Shown here: positions 42,614 through 51,381 of the stretch, piece after piece
Layout: each line of letters begins with the position of its first letter
How positions within the stretch are numbered: position 1 is the first letter of the stretch
Assembly: GCF_014650435.1 (NCBI RefSeq)
Contig: NZ_BMUY01000004.1
Span: forward strand, 434,001 to 498,000
Source of the DNA: Streptomyces tendae
Lineage (GTDB): Bacteria > Actinomycetota > Actinomycetes > Streptomycetales > Streptomycetaceae
Direction of reading: 5' to 3'
DNA: 64,000 nucleotides
Translations under genes and position numbers: made by a program
The notes under the pieces: model-generated
The model's database searches: none
Told to the model about the DNA's origin: nothing
Seen by the model: only the letters and a program-made list of their open reading frames with translations

Positions 42614-42652
42614 AGCGGGGCCGTACGTCCGATCCGGACGTACGGCCCCGCT
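42614..42652. terminator. Strong bidirectional terminator
   Basis: A perfect 18-base stem (AGCGGGGCCGTACGTCCG, loop ATC) between the convergent exporter and propeller genes, one of the strongest hairpins in the window. Confidence 0.9.
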
Positions 42653-42677
42653 GCCGTGTGCGGCGGCGTACCGGGGG

Positions 42678-43682
42678 TCAGCCGCGGGCCATGGCGATCG
42701 AACCCGCCAGCCGCTCCCCCGCCTCGTAGATCATGTACGGGACGCCGCGGTCGGTGCCGAAGGACGGGGAGGCCGCACGGCCGTTCTCCGGCGCCGAGGA
42801 GCGGGAGTTGTAGAAGACCCCGAGGTGGTCGCGTCGGGAGAAGTCGTTGCCGACCTCGGTGATCATCAGGTCGCCGCCGCTCTCCTTGTCCTTGTTGTAG
42901 ACGACGTACGTGCTGTTGTTCCGGTGCAGCAGGTGCGGGCCGCCGACGTTGACCGCGCCGACGTCGCCGTGGCGCACCAGGGGCTCCTGGGCGAACGTCC
43001 AGGTGCGGCCGTCGGCGGACCAGCCCCAGCCGATGTCACGGTGGTTGGTGGTGTTGTTGACCATGAAGACCATGACGTAGTGCGCGCCGCGCGAGGGCAG
43101 TTCGTGCGGGAAGACCCGCGCGTAGGAGGTCTCGGTGGTGCCGGACGGCAGCATCGAGGTGTTCAGCACGACCTTGTCGTAGGTGAAGTGGATGCCGTCG
43201 GCGGAACGGGCGAGCCTGGTCGTGGTGTTCTCGCCGTGGAAGTACAGCCACATCTCCTTCCGGCCGGCGTGCCACATCACGTGCGGCGAGGAGACGTGGC
43301 TGACGGAGTAGTGCGGCGACCACTTGTTGGCGACGATCGGGTTGTGCGGGTACTCCGTGAAGGGGCCCTCCAGCGAGTCGCCGTAGGCCAGGCAGATGCC
43401 GCCGGGGGCGTCGTGCGGGGCGTAGTAGAGGTAGTAGCGGCCCAGCCGGCCGCTCGCGGGCAGCCGGTCGTAGACGCCCCGGACGGTCGGGAAGATGATC
43501 TCGCCGGTGGGGTTGTAGGCCAGCTTGGACGGCGTCAGCAGGGTGCGGACGTAGGTGTAGTCGGGGAAGCCGCCGGGTGCGGCGGAGGCGGTGGGCGCGG
43601 CGGTGGCGCCCAGTGCGAGGGCGGCGCCGGTGACGGCCGTGCCCTTCAGGAACAGACGGCGGTCGAGGTGCGGCTCGTGCAT
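42678..43682 (-). CDS. Tat-exported five-bladed propeller protein (GH43/sialidase-like)
   Basis: 334 residues. Twin-arginine signal peptide RRLFLKGTAVTGAALALGATAAPTASA. Mature part is a beta-propeller-type fold with repeats (LGRYYLYYAPHDAPGGICLAYGDSLEGPFTEYP; EMWLYFHGENTTTRLARSADGIHFTYD; HYVMVFMVNNTTNHRDIGWGWSADGRTW). This resembles GH43/GH32/GH117-like hydrolases and lyases, but I cannot place it in a specific family. It is the last gene of the LacI-controlled operon, so it likely releases the sugar or sugar-acid that the others process. Confidence 0.8.
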   Translation of the reverse strand: MHEPHLDRRLFLKGTAVTGAALALGATAAPTASAAPGGFPDYTYVRTLLTPSKLAYNPTGEIIFPTVRGVYDRLPASGRLGRYYLYYAPHDAPGGICLAYGDSLEGPFTEYPHNPIVANKWSPHYSVSHVSSPHVMWHAGRKEMWLYFHGENTTTRLARSADGIHFTYDKVVLNTSMLPSGTTETSYARVFPHELPSRGAHYVMVFMVNNTTNHRDIGWGWSADGRTWTFAQEPLVRHGDVGAVNVGGPHLLHRNNSTYVVYNKDKESGGDLMITEVGNDFSRRDHLGVFYNSRSSAPENGRAASPSFGTDRGVPYMIYEAGERLAGSIAMARG

Positions 43683-43724
43683 GTCGTCTCCTGGGTGAGG
43701 GGGGATGTCACACGTACGGATGTG

Positions 43725-45005
43725 TCACAGGTACAGGGCGGCGGTGACGCACATGCCGCCGAGGGCGACCAGCCACACGTAGGGCAGGGTGCGGACCATG
43801 ACCTGCTGCGGGCTGACACCCGCGTACTGCGCGGCCCACACGGTCTGGGTGCTGGTGGGATCGGCGACGCCGAAGACCTGGTTGTACGAGGTGGCCATGC
43901 CGAGGACGGCGACGGCCGGGTAGATGCCGGTGGCGATGAGGACGCCCGCGATGCCCGCGCCGAGCCCGAACACGTTGAGCGGGCCGCGGTACAGGCACAG
44001 CGGCACCAGCACGGTGAAGACGATGACGAACAGCACCGGGTTCTGCGGGCTGACCGCCTTCATCAGCGGCTCCAGCGCGTCCACCGCGCCGGGGAGTTTG
44101 ACGGCCGCGAGCAGGATGCCGATCGCCACGAACAGGGCGAGCGGCGGCGCGGCCACCTCGAAGCCGCCGTACAGGGTGCGCAGCAGCCGCTTGTTCATCT
44201 CGCCGGGCCGGGTGGTGGTGACCAGCGCGTAGAGCACACCGGCCAGCATCGAGGGGATGATGGCCACTTCCAGGCCGAGGGCCAGGACCAGCGGGATCAC
44301 GGGGGCGAGCAGCGCGTACCAGGGCGCGTCCCCGAGCCGTTCGCGGCGCGAGGGCGGGCGCGCGGAGACCGACTTGAGCGACCAGGCGTGCTCGGTGCCG
44401 CGCCGCCGGTTCTCGATGACGACGTAGGCGACCGCGGCGACCAGGGCGAAGGGGAACAGCTTCACCATGAAGCCGCGGACGGTGTCGACCGGCAGGTCGA
44501 GCGCGGTGGAGAAGAACTGCCAGACGGGCAGCTCGAAGGGGACGCCGACCGCGATGCCCATCAGCACGGTGCCCGCGGCGGTCACCTTGGGCACGCCGAC
44601 CGCGACCATCGCGGGGATGCCGATGATGCCGGCCAGCATCGCGGCCGGCGCGGAGCCGGTGACGGTGCCGACGAGTGCGGAGACGGCGAGGACTCCGAGG
44701 GCGACGACGGTGGGCCGGTCGCCGCCGAACTCGACGATCTTGCGGACGAGGGTGCCGGCGATGCCGGTCTCGTCGAGCAGCTTGCCGAGCCAGGAGCCGA
44801 GGATGATGGCGACCATCGTCGCCGCGAGCGCCGGAGCGCCCTCCTGGAGCACCGTGTCCAGGACGCTGTTCTTGCCCGTCAGGGGCGCGCCGGAGAGGAA
44901 GGCGATGACCACGGCCAGCAGCACCAGCGCGAAGGCGGTGGGGAGCTTGCGGGTGAGCATCGCGGCGACGCCGGCCGCCATGACGAGGAGGATGACGACA
45001 CCCAT
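43725..45005 (-). CDS. GntP/citrate-type secondary transporter (predicted carboxylate importer)
   Basis: 426 residues, about 12 hydrophobic helices. Features of the ion-transporter superfamily: two re-entrant-like segments (TVTGSAPAAMLAGIIGIPAMVAVG, and NPVLFVIVFTVLVPLCLYRGPLNVFGLGAGI) and VPFELPVWQFFSTALDLPV. The nearest families I recognise are gluconate and C4-dicarboxylate symporters. It starts 3 bases after the HExxH gene, so it is translationally linked to it. It should import a carboxylate that HyuA and the FAD oxidoreductase act on. Confidence 0.7.
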   Translation of the reverse strand: MGVVILLVMAAGVAAMLTRKLPTAFALVLLAVVIAFLSGAPLTGKNSVLDTVLQEGAPALAATMVAIILGSWLGKLLDETGIAGTLVRKIVEFGGDRPTVVALGVLAVSALVGTVTGSAPAAMLAGIIGIPAMVAVGVPKVTAAGTVLMGIAVGVPFELPVWQFFSTALDLPVDTVRGFMVKLFPFALVAAVAYVVIENRRRGTEHAWSLKSVSARPPSRRERLGDAPWYALLAPVIPLVLALGLEVAIIPSMLAGVLYALVTTTRPGEMNKRLLRTLYGGFEVAAPPLALFVAIGILLAAVKLPGAVDALEPLMKAVSPQNPVLFVIVFTVLVPLCLYRGPLNVFGLGAGIAGVLIATGIYPAVAVLGMATSYNQVFGVADPTSTQTVWAAQYAGVSPQQVMVRTLPYVWLVALGGMCVTAALYL

Positions 45006-45008
45006 GGG

Positions 45009-45641
45009 TCAGTTCTCTCTTCTTGCGTCACGTGCGGGTGGTGGGTTGCTCCCGTTCGCGGAGCCGGACCGGGCCTCGGCCTCGGCGGCCAGGGCGGCGG
45101 TCAGCAGCAGGGGGCTGCGGCCGAGTCCGCAGACGGTGCGGGCGTAGGCGTGCGCGGCCACCTCCTCGGCCCCGGCGACGTGGCCGGAAACGCGCAGCCG
45201 GCCCAGGTGCAGGGCGCTGTGGCCGAGGGCGCGCTTCAGGGCGGCCTTCGCGGGCCCGTGGTGGAGGTGGACGTGCACCGCCTCATGGGCGAGGGCGGCC
45301 GCCCGCACGGAGCCGGGCGGGTACCAGTCGCGCCAGCCGCGGACGTCGACGACCCGTTCGGCGAGGTCGATCGTGTCGGTGTACAGCTCGACGGTGGGCG
45401 GTCTGGAGGTGTACCGGGCGAGCAGCCCGAGTTCCAGTCCGCCGTCGCGCTCCACGATCCGCGCATCGCACGCGACGGGTGCGAGGGCGGAGCCGAACGC
45501 GTCGGCCGCCCGCGCCCACCGGCGCAGCAGCTCCGGGTCGCGGTGCTCGTGGGTCGGGGTGGCGGCCAGCAGCCGCACCGCCCACCCGATGTCGTCGGTG
45601 GCGGCGAGATCCGCCCGCGCGGGGGCGTCCTTGACGGTCAT
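45009..45641 (-). CDS. HExxH-motif protein of unknown function
   Basis: 210 residues, ATG overlapping the HyuA stop (ATGA). A central ALAHEAVHVHLHHG contains HExxH, with AEEVAAHAYARTVCGL downstream as possible third ligand (gluzincin-like). No signal peptide, so cytoplasmic. The first 120 residues are beta/alpha (VELYTDTIDLAERVVDVRGWRDWYPPGSV). Not a known protease family. It occupies the place where HyuB would be expected in a hydantoinase operon, but shows no HyuB similarity. Function unknown. Confidence 0.7.
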   Translation of the reverse strand: MTVKDAPARADLAATDDIGWAVRLLAATPTHEHRDPELLRRWARAADAFGSALAPVACDARIVERDGGLELGLLARYTSRPPTVELYTDTIDLAERVVDVRGWRDWYPPGSVRAAALAHEAVHVHLHHGPAKAALKRALGHSALHLGRLRVSGHVAGAEEVAAHAYARTVCGLGRSPLLLTAALAAEAEARSGSANGSNPPPARDARREN

Positions 45642-47767
45642 TCGCGCACCTCCAGTACGGCGACCACCGGTTCGTCGGCGGCGCGGGAGCGCAGTTCGCT
45701 GCGGGCGAGGGCGAGCAGCGGCTGCGGGTCCAGGACGCCGGAGAGGTCGGCGATGCGGGAGCCGAGCAGCAGCCGTACGGCGGGGGCGCGGACGCCTCCG
45801 TCGCCGTAGGAGGTGTTCTCGGTGACCAGCTTGGCGAGTACCTCGGGGGCGGCGGCGACGGTGGTCGCCTCGACCCGGGCGTCCGGCGCGTGGTGGCGGA
45901 CGACCCCGTCGGCGTCGACCACCCGCACCGGGTGGCGGACGGGCCGGAAGCGTCGGTGGACCTCGGTGCCGTACACGGTGTGGGCCGGGGTGCCCGCGAG
46001 GACGTGCACCTTCGACGGGTCGGTCTTGAGGCTGGTGGCGGCCAGTCGCAGGCGTTCGGCGTCGTCGGCGCGGTGGGCCCGGTCCTGGGTGCGCAGTTCG
46101 GTGGCGCCGGTGGCGATGGCGCGTACGACGTTGGTCTGCGGGTCGACGGTGACCTCGACCTCGACGCCGTCGGCGGCGGCGCCCTGTTCGACCACGGCGC
46201 GCTCGGCCTCGGCGCGGACGGCGAGGATCTGCTCCTGGGTGGCGCCCGGCACGATCCGCTCGACCTGCTCGCGGACCAGCGCGAGGGCGACGCCGATGGG
46301 GCTGATGACCTCGTTGTGCTGTGCGATGCGGCCGGTCATGTCGGTGCGGGCGGCCAGGTGCGGGGTGACCGAGGCGGCACCGCCGCCTCCGCCGACCAGG
46401 ACGGCGGTGTCGGTGTCGAGGCGGTACTCGCGTACGAGGTCGTCCACGACGGACTTCACCTGGTCGGTGCCCGCGTCCAGGAGCCGGGCGGCGGCGGTGT
46501 CCACGTCGGTGCCGAGGGCGGCGGCGAGCGGGGCCAGCGCGGCGCGGGCGGTGTCGGGGTCGGCGTGGGCGAAGTCGCCCTCGGGGACCCGGCCGAGCGC
46601 GTTGGCGGCGCAGGTCATGGTGAGGGCGAACCGGCCGCCGGCCGCGTCGAGGACGGCGTAGTCGGCGGGGTCGCCGGGCAGCGGGCTGATGGTGGTCAGC
46701 CTGGCGTCCCGCAGGTCGGCAGGGTCGGCGTAACAGGCGTACGGCAGCCCGGCGATGTGCGCGCTGCGCGGTCCGGTGCCGGTGACCCGGCCGCCGGAGA
46801 CCCGCACCATGGAGCCGCCGCCGACGCCGACGGTGCGCACGTCCAGGGCGTTGAGGTAGGAGGTCCGGCCGAGCAGCACGGCGTGCCGTACCGCGACCTT
46901 GCCGCGCTTGACGACGCTGATGTCGGTCGAGGTGCCACCGGTCTCCAGGAACACACCCTCGCTGACGCGTTCCTGCATGAGCGCGCCGGCGACCCCGGCG
47001 GCCGGCCCGGACAGCACGGTCAGCAGGGGCCTGCGCCGCATCTCGTCCAGGGACATCACTCCCCCGTCGCAGCGCATCACCATCAGCGGCGCGGTGACGC
47101 CCGCCTTGGTGATGGAGGCGTCGACGAGGTCGGCGGTGGCCAGCATGCGCGGCAGGATCGCCGCGTTGACGACGGCGGTGCGGGTGCGCTTGCGCAGCCC
47201 GTACAGAGAGGTGATCTCGTGCGCGGCGGTGGTCGGCAGCCCGGTGGCGCGGGCCGCGTCGGCGACCGCCTCCTCGCCCTCGGGCCGGTCGACGCCGAAG
47301 GGCTCGCTGGCGACCAGCGCCTGGGCGCCCGCCGCCGTGAGCTGTTCGACGGCGGCCCGTACGGCGGGGGCGTCCTCGGGGTCGGGCACGTGGGCGTAGT
47401 GCAGCGGGAGCCGTTTGCCGGGGGTGAGTTCGAGTTTGGCGAGGGTGGCGAGCCTGCGGGTGAAGTAGGTCCCGCCGCCGGTGCCGATGCCGAGCAGGCC
47501 GACGGTGGCGACGTCGCCCTCCAGCAGGGCGTTGGTAGCCTGGGTCGTGCCGTGTGCCAGGAAGGCCACGTCGGCGGGTGCGTGTCCGGTCTGCGTCAGC
47601 AGCCGGTCGAGTGCCTCGACGATGCCGTGCGCGACACCGTCCTCGTGGTGGTGGCTCGTAGGGACCTTCACCTGGCCCACGAGCCGGAGCGTCGTGGCGT
47701 CGACCGCCACGGCGTCGGTGAAGGTTCCGCCCACGTCGATGCCGACGCGGATGCGGTGGGTTGTCAT
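45638..47767 (-). CDS. Hydantoinase/oxoprolinase A subunit (HyuA-like)
   Basis: 709 residues from the ATG at 47767 (GGAGGTG upstream). Hydantoinase A fold: N-terminal IRVGIDVGGTFTDAVAVD (actin-like phosphate 1), LAHGTTQATNALLEG, LLTVLSGPAAGVAGAL, FLETGGTSTDISVVKRG (phosphate 2), VGVGGGSMVRV, AVLVGGGGGA. Relatives cleave hydantoins, 5-oxoproline or carboxylate acetone with ATP, normally with a HyuB partner that is not encoded here. Substrate unknown. Confidence 0.92.
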   Translation of the reverse strand: MTTHRIRVGIDVGGTFTDAVAVDATTLRLVGQVKVPTSHHHEDGVAHGIVEALDRLLTQTGHAPADVAFLAHGTTQATNALLEGDVATVGLLGIGTGGGTYFTRRLATLAKLELTPGKRLPLHYAHVPDPEDAPAVRAAVEQLTAAGAQALVASEPFGVDRPEGEEAVADAARATGLPTTAAHEITSLYGLRKRTRTAVVNAAILPRMLATADLVDASITKAGVTAPLMVMRCDGGVMSLDEMRRRPLLTVLSGPAAGVAGALMQERVSEGVFLETGGTSTDISVVKRGKVAVRHAVLLGRTSYLNALDVRTVGVGGGSMVRVSGGRVTGTGPRSAHIAGLPYACYADPADLRDARLTTISPLPGDPADYAVLDAAGGRFALTMTCAANALGRVPEGDFAHADPDTARAALAPLAAALGTDVDTAAARLLDAGTDQVKSVVDDLVREYRLDTDTAVLVGGGGGAASVTPHLAARTDMTGRIAQHNEVISPIGVALALVREQVERIVPGATQEQILAVRAEAERAVVEQGAAADGVEVEVTVDPQTNVVRAIATGATELRTQDRAHRADDAERLRLAATSLKTDPSKVHVLAGTPAHTVYGTEVHRRFRPVRHPVRVVDADGVVRHHAPDARVEATTVAAAPEVLAKLVTENTSYGDGGVRAPAVRLLLGSRIADLSGVLDPQPLLALARSELRSRAADEPVVAVLEVRE

Positions 47768-47867
47768 GTCCGGGCACCTCCTTGTGCTGGGTCGGTCCAC
47801 GCGCGGGCGGTCACCGGGCGGGGCAGGTGGTGCTGCCCCGCCCGACTCCCGTCCCGCGCGGGGTCGT

Positions 47868-49466
47868 TCAGTAGCCCCTGACGTCGGGCCAGTGACGCTG
47901 TACGCCGTCGCGGTCGAGCACCCCGGCGAACTCCTCGAACCGCTTGTCCTCGGCCTGCACCTGGTGCGGCTCGACGTCCTCGGCGAGGCAGTGGGCGGCG
48001 AGGGCTCCGGCGACCTCGCCGATGTTCCACTCCACCGGGTGCAGGCGGTAGCAGCCGTTGGTGATGTGGGTGGTGCCCAGGTTCTTTCCGGCCGGCAGCA
48101 GGTTGCGCACCCGGCGCGGCACGAGCGCGCCGAGCGGTATCTCGAAGGGGACGGAGCCGATGTCGACGTAGCCGTCGCCGCCGGTGGAGGGGTGCAGGTC
48201 GATGCGGTAGTTGCCGACGCCCACGGAGTCGCGGTGGCGGGTGCGGCCGTAGGGCCCGAGCAGGTCGATGGAGACGTCGTGCTCGGTGACGGTGGTGACG
48301 GCCTTGATCCGGCGGGACTCGCGGACGTAGGCCGCCTTGGCGAGGCCGTCGGCGGTGCCCGTCACGTCGGGGCGCGGGCGCAGTCCGGGGAAGCCGGTGC
48401 CTCCGTCGGTGCGGGGCGCCTCGGTCTGCAGCCAGTACAGCACCGACAGGGACAACTGCCGTGCCTCGCGCAGGGCTTCGGCCTCCTGACCGATGTAGGG
48501 CTTGAGCCAGTAGTCGTTGAGCGGCCAGTTGACGAGGGTGATGTCGGAGTCGAAGGCGCCGTCGGTGTGCAGCTTGCGGGCGAGGATGCGGCGGAAGCCC
48601 CACAGTTCCTTGTCGCCCGCGTCCGCGCTCTGGTCGGCGCTGACGGCCAACGGGTCGAGGTCGGGGTTGGGCTCGAAGGTGCGCGGCACCGGTTCCAGGG
48701 TGCGCGGGTCGGGGGCCTCGAAGCCGAGCAGCGGTCCCGGCCAGAAGTCGGGCTTGTAGTCGCGCCAGAAGTCGTAGTCGGCGGGGCGGTCGATGGTGTG
48801 GTCCTCGCCCTTGTGGTGGGAGAGGGCGAAGCAGACCGTGATGCCCTGCTGGTTGCCCGGCTGGGCCTGGTCGGGGGCGTGCGGTTCGTCGAACTCGGCC
48901 CGGGACTCGGCACCGTTGACGTGCTCGACGCCCGCGAGGTGGAGCAGTTCGCCGGTCTCGGTGGCGTCCAGGACGTAGCGGGCGGGGACGGTGCGGCGGG
49001 TACCGTCGCGGAGGTCCTCCAGGGTGACGGCGCGCACGACATCGTTGTCGGCCTCGGCGGCCACCGGCCGGTGCTCGGTGAGGACGGTGAGCCGTCCGGC
49101 GGCCCGGTGCGGCGCGAGCATGCCCTCCAGCACGGCGAGGGCGACGCGGGGCTCGTGGCAGAGCTTGCTGACACGGCCGGCGCCGGGGTTGAGGTCGGTG
49201 AGGGCGGCGGCCTCGGCGCGCAGGGGGTACCACTGGCGGTAGTACTGGCGGATGCCCTCGCGCAGGCGGCGGTAGGTGGCGGTGGTGCCGAACTGTTCGA
49301 CCCACGGGTGCTCGTCGGGCGGCACGGCCTGGCTGGTGAGCTGGCCGCCGATCCAGTCCGTCTCCTCGGTCAGGACGACACTGCGGCCGGCCCGGCAGGC
49401 GGCGAGGGCCGCGGCGACGCCGCCGAGGCCGCCGCCGACGACGAGGATGTCGGCTTCCGGTATCAC
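47868..49466 (-). CDS. FAD-dependent oxidoreductase (PF12831-type)
   Basis: 532 residues from a GTG at 49466. Dinucleotide-binding DILVVGGGLGGVAAALAACRAGRSVVLTEETDWIGGQLTSQAV, and a C-terminal LVPRRVRNLLPAGKNLGTTHITNGCYRLHPVEWNIGEVAGALAAHCL, the FAD-oxidored signature found in many sugar-acid and polysaccharide clusters. It lies after the LacI gene in the operon. Probably oxidises the imported compound before the HyuA step. Confidence 0.9.
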   Translation of the reverse strand: MIPEADILVVGGGLGGVAAALAACRAGRSVVLTEETDWIGGQLTSQAVPPDEHPWVEQFGTTATYRRLREGIRQYYRQWYPLRAEAAALTDLNPGAGRVSKLCHEPRVALAVLEGMLAPHRAAGRLTVLTEHRPVAAEADNDVVRAVTLEDLRDGTRRTVPARYVLDATETGELLHLAGVEHVNGAESRAEFDEPHAPDQAQPGNQQGITVCFALSHHKGEDHTIDRPADYDFWRDYKPDFWPGPLLGFEAPDPRTLEPVPRTFEPNPDLDPLAVSADQSADAGDKELWGFRRILARKLHTDGAFDSDITLVNWPLNDYWLKPYIGQEAEALREARQLSLSVLYWLQTEAPRTDGGTGFPGLRPRPDVTGTADGLAKAAYVRESRRIKAVTTVTEHDVSIDLLGPYGRTRHRDSVGVGNYRIDLHPSTGGDGYVDIGSVPFEIPLGALVPRRVRNLLPAGKNLGTTHITNGCYRLHPVEWNIGEVAGALAAHCLAEDVEPHQVQAEDKRFEEFAGVLDRDGVQRHWPDVRGY

Positions 49467-49525
49467 GCTGCTGCTCCTTAGGTGGTGCGGTCGGTGCTGT
49501 GGGGGCGGTCGGTTCAGGGGGCGGT

Positions 49526-50638
49526 TCAGGGGGCGGGCGGTGGCCCCGCGGTGGCGCCGGGTCTGAAGGCGCAGGCGACGAGGGTGCCCTCGGCGGGTCC
49601 GCCCGCGATACGGGCGGCGAGCAGCCGTACGGCCTCGGCGCCCAGCGCGGGACGCGGGATGTCGAAGCCCATCGGGGCCGGTTCGTCCGCCAGGTCGGCG
49701 GGCGGGCTGCCGAGCAGCGCGAGCGACACCTGGCCGGGGCAGTCCAGACCGGCTTCGTCCACGGCGGCGCGCAGCGCCCGCCAGGCGGCGCCGGTGTCGG
49801 TCTCCTCGGCGACGAAGGCGGTGACGCCCTCGGCCACCCAGGCACGCACCCGGTCGGCGGTGAGGTCGTGGCGCGGGTCCCCGGATCGGAACACGGCGTC
49901 GGAGCCCGCGGGCAGTCCGCTGTCCACGAGCCCGTCGAGGAAGCCGCGTTCACGGTCGGTGGAGGCGGGTGCGTCGTCGTCCTCGCGGACGAGGAGGACG
50001 CGCCGGTGACCGAGTCCGGCGAGCGCGGTGACGACCTCGCGGCTGGCGCTGACGTAGTCGGCACCCACCCAGGCGAGGCCCTCGGGCTCGTCGCGCCGGC
50101 CGACGTGGACGACGGGGAAGTCGTCGGCGACCAGTCGGCGCAGCTCGTCCGCGGGGGCGTGGCGGCCCAGGAAGAGGCAGCCGTCCGCCAGCCGAACGCG
50201 GTTGAGCGCGCCCGCACCGCCGGCGCCCGCTCCCCCGGTGCTCGAACCGGTGAACAGCACCAGGTCGTAGCCCTGCGCGGCGGCTTCCTGCTCCACGCCG
50301 ACGAGGAACGGGTAGTACGAGTGCCGGACGTCGGTCGGGAAGGTCGCGGTGAAGCTGAAGACGCCGAGCAGGTTGTTGCGGGCGGCGGCGAGCCGGCTGG
50401 CGGCCGGGTCGGGGACGTAGCCGAGGCTGTGGGCGGCGTCCAGGACCTTGGCCCGGGTCTCCGCCGAGATCGGGCGGCCCGTCGCGAGGTCGCGTCCGGA
50501 CAGCACCAGGGACACCGTCGCCTGCGAGACACCGGCGAGCCTGGCCACCTCCGCCTGCCTCGGCCGGGCCCGGCGGCCGGCCGGCGCGGGGGCCCTCCCC
50601 GGCCTGGCCCGCCCTGCGGCTTCCTTCGCCACCACCAC
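49526..50638 (-). CDS. LacI-family regulator
   Basis: 370 residues; starts at one of two consecutive GTG codons (50638 or 50635). A basic N-terminal tail precedes the LacI helix-turn-helix (RQAEVARLAGVSQATVSLVLSGRD, residues 27-50) and a periplasmic-binding-protein-like effector domain (LLGVFSFTATFPTDVRHSYYPF; VVTALAGLGHRRVLLVREDDDAP; GVTAFVAEETDTGAAWRAL). It heads the six-gene operon and has two tandem TAATGCGCATTA sites just upstream, so it controls the operon and itself. Confidence 0.92.
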   Translation of the reverse strand: MVVAKEAAGRARPGRAPAPAGRRARPRQAEVARLAGVSQATVSLVLSGRDLATGRPISAETRAKVLDAAHSLGYVPDPAASRLAAARNNLLGVFSFTATFPTDVRHSYYPFLVGVEQEAAAQGYDLVLFTGSSTGGAGAGGAGALNRVRLADGCLFLGRHAPADELRRLVADDFPVVHVGRRDEPEGLAWVGADYVSASREVVTALAGLGHRRVLLVREDDDAPASTDRERGFLDGLVDSGLPAGSDAVFRSGDPRHDLTADRVRAWVAEGVTAFVAEETDTGAAWRALRAAVDEAGLDCPGQVSLALLGSPPADLADEPAPMGFDIPRPALGAEAVRLLAARIAGGPAEGTLVACAFRPGATAGPPPAP

Positions 50639-50674
50639 TCCTCTCCGTCGCTCCGTCGCTCCGTCGGGAGCTGT

Positions 50675-50700
50675 TAATGCGCATTACCTAATGCGCATTA
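50675..50700. promoter_or_regulatory. Tandem LacI operators
   Basis: Two perfect 12-base palindromes TAATGCGCATTA (50675-50686 and 50689-50700) separated by CC, centre-to-centre 14 bases, 37 bases upstream of the regulator start. The only such AT-rich palindrome pair nearby. Confidence 0.85.
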
Positions 50701-50754
50701 ACGAGTAATGTGAAGGACCGCGGGCCTCGGGTCAAGGGGTTGCGTCGAGGAAAT

Positions 50755-50793
50755 GCCGGGTGGCGGCGGAAGAGGCTCCCGCCGCCACCCGGC
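50755..50793. terminator. Terminator of the GNAT gene
   Basis: GCCGGGTGGCGGCGG (50755-50769) and its complement (50779-50793), perfect 15-base stem, 9-base loop, immediately downstream of the GNAT stop and before the LacI operators. Confidence 0.85.
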
Positions 50794-50801
50794 GTGACGG
50801 A

Positions 50802-51335
50802 TCAGATGCCGAACGGGGCCGCGTACCGGACGGTGCCGGCGGGCAGCGGGTGGGCGGCGTCCAGGGTGAGTGCCATCAGGGCCTCGTCCGGGACGTCGAT
50901 GCTCAGCCCGATGCCGTGGGCGGAGGCCCTGCCGAAGCCGAACCGGGGGTAGTACTCCGGGTGCCCGAGGACGACGAGGTGGTGCTCGCCGAGGCGCTCG
51001 GCGTCGACCAGCGCGGCGCGGACGGCGGCCGTGCCGGCGCCGCTGTTCTGCTGCGCGGGCCGGACGGCGACGGGCGCCAGGCACAGTGCCGGGCTGTCCC
51101 CGATGTGGCAGCGGGTCAGCAGGGCGTGCCCCACGGGCCGGTCGGTGTCGTCCACCGCGACGAGGGACAGGCCCTCGATCCACGCCCCGGCGTCGGCGCG
51201 CAGCGCGTCGACGAGGGCGGCTTCCTCCGCTGTGGGGAAGGCGGCCCGGACGATGTCACGGATGACGGGGACGTCGGCGCCGGTCTCGGCGCGGGTGTTC
51301 CAGGAAGAACGGGAAGAAGAACTGGAAGAGGACAT
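50802..51335 (-). CDS. GNAT-family N-acetyltransferase
   Basis: 177 residues from the ATG at 51335. GNAT core: IRDIVRAAFPTAEEAALVDALRAD, VGHALLTRCHIG, LAPVAVRPAQQNSGAGTAAVRAAL (acetyl-CoA loop variant QxxGxG/A), LVVLGHPEYYPRFGFGRASAHGI, as in YhbS-type acetyltransferases. Upstream are a hairpin (GAGAA-TCCGT-TTCTC, 51343-51357) over the ribosome-binding region and a 25-codon leader ORF, so translation may be controlled. Substrate unknown. Confidence 0.87.
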   Translation of the reverse strand: MSSSSSSSRSSWNTRAETGADVPVIRDIVRAAFPTAEEAALVDALRADAGAWIEGLSLVAVDDTDRPVGHALLTRCHIGDSPALCLAPVAVRPAQQNSGAGTAAVRAALVDAERLGEHHLVVLGHPEYYPRFGFGRASAHGIGLSIDVPDEALMALTLDAAHPLPAGTVRYAAPFGI

Positions 51336-51381
51336 GGCGGATGAGAATCCGTTTCTCGGGTTGCGTTCGTGGGAGGCGGGG

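Noticed and set aside
45009-47777. A 922-codon frame joining the HExxH protein to HyuA
   Set aside because: The extra part is an off-frame reading of hyuA (Arg/Pro-rich). The ATG at 45641 overlapping the HyuA stop is a clear start.
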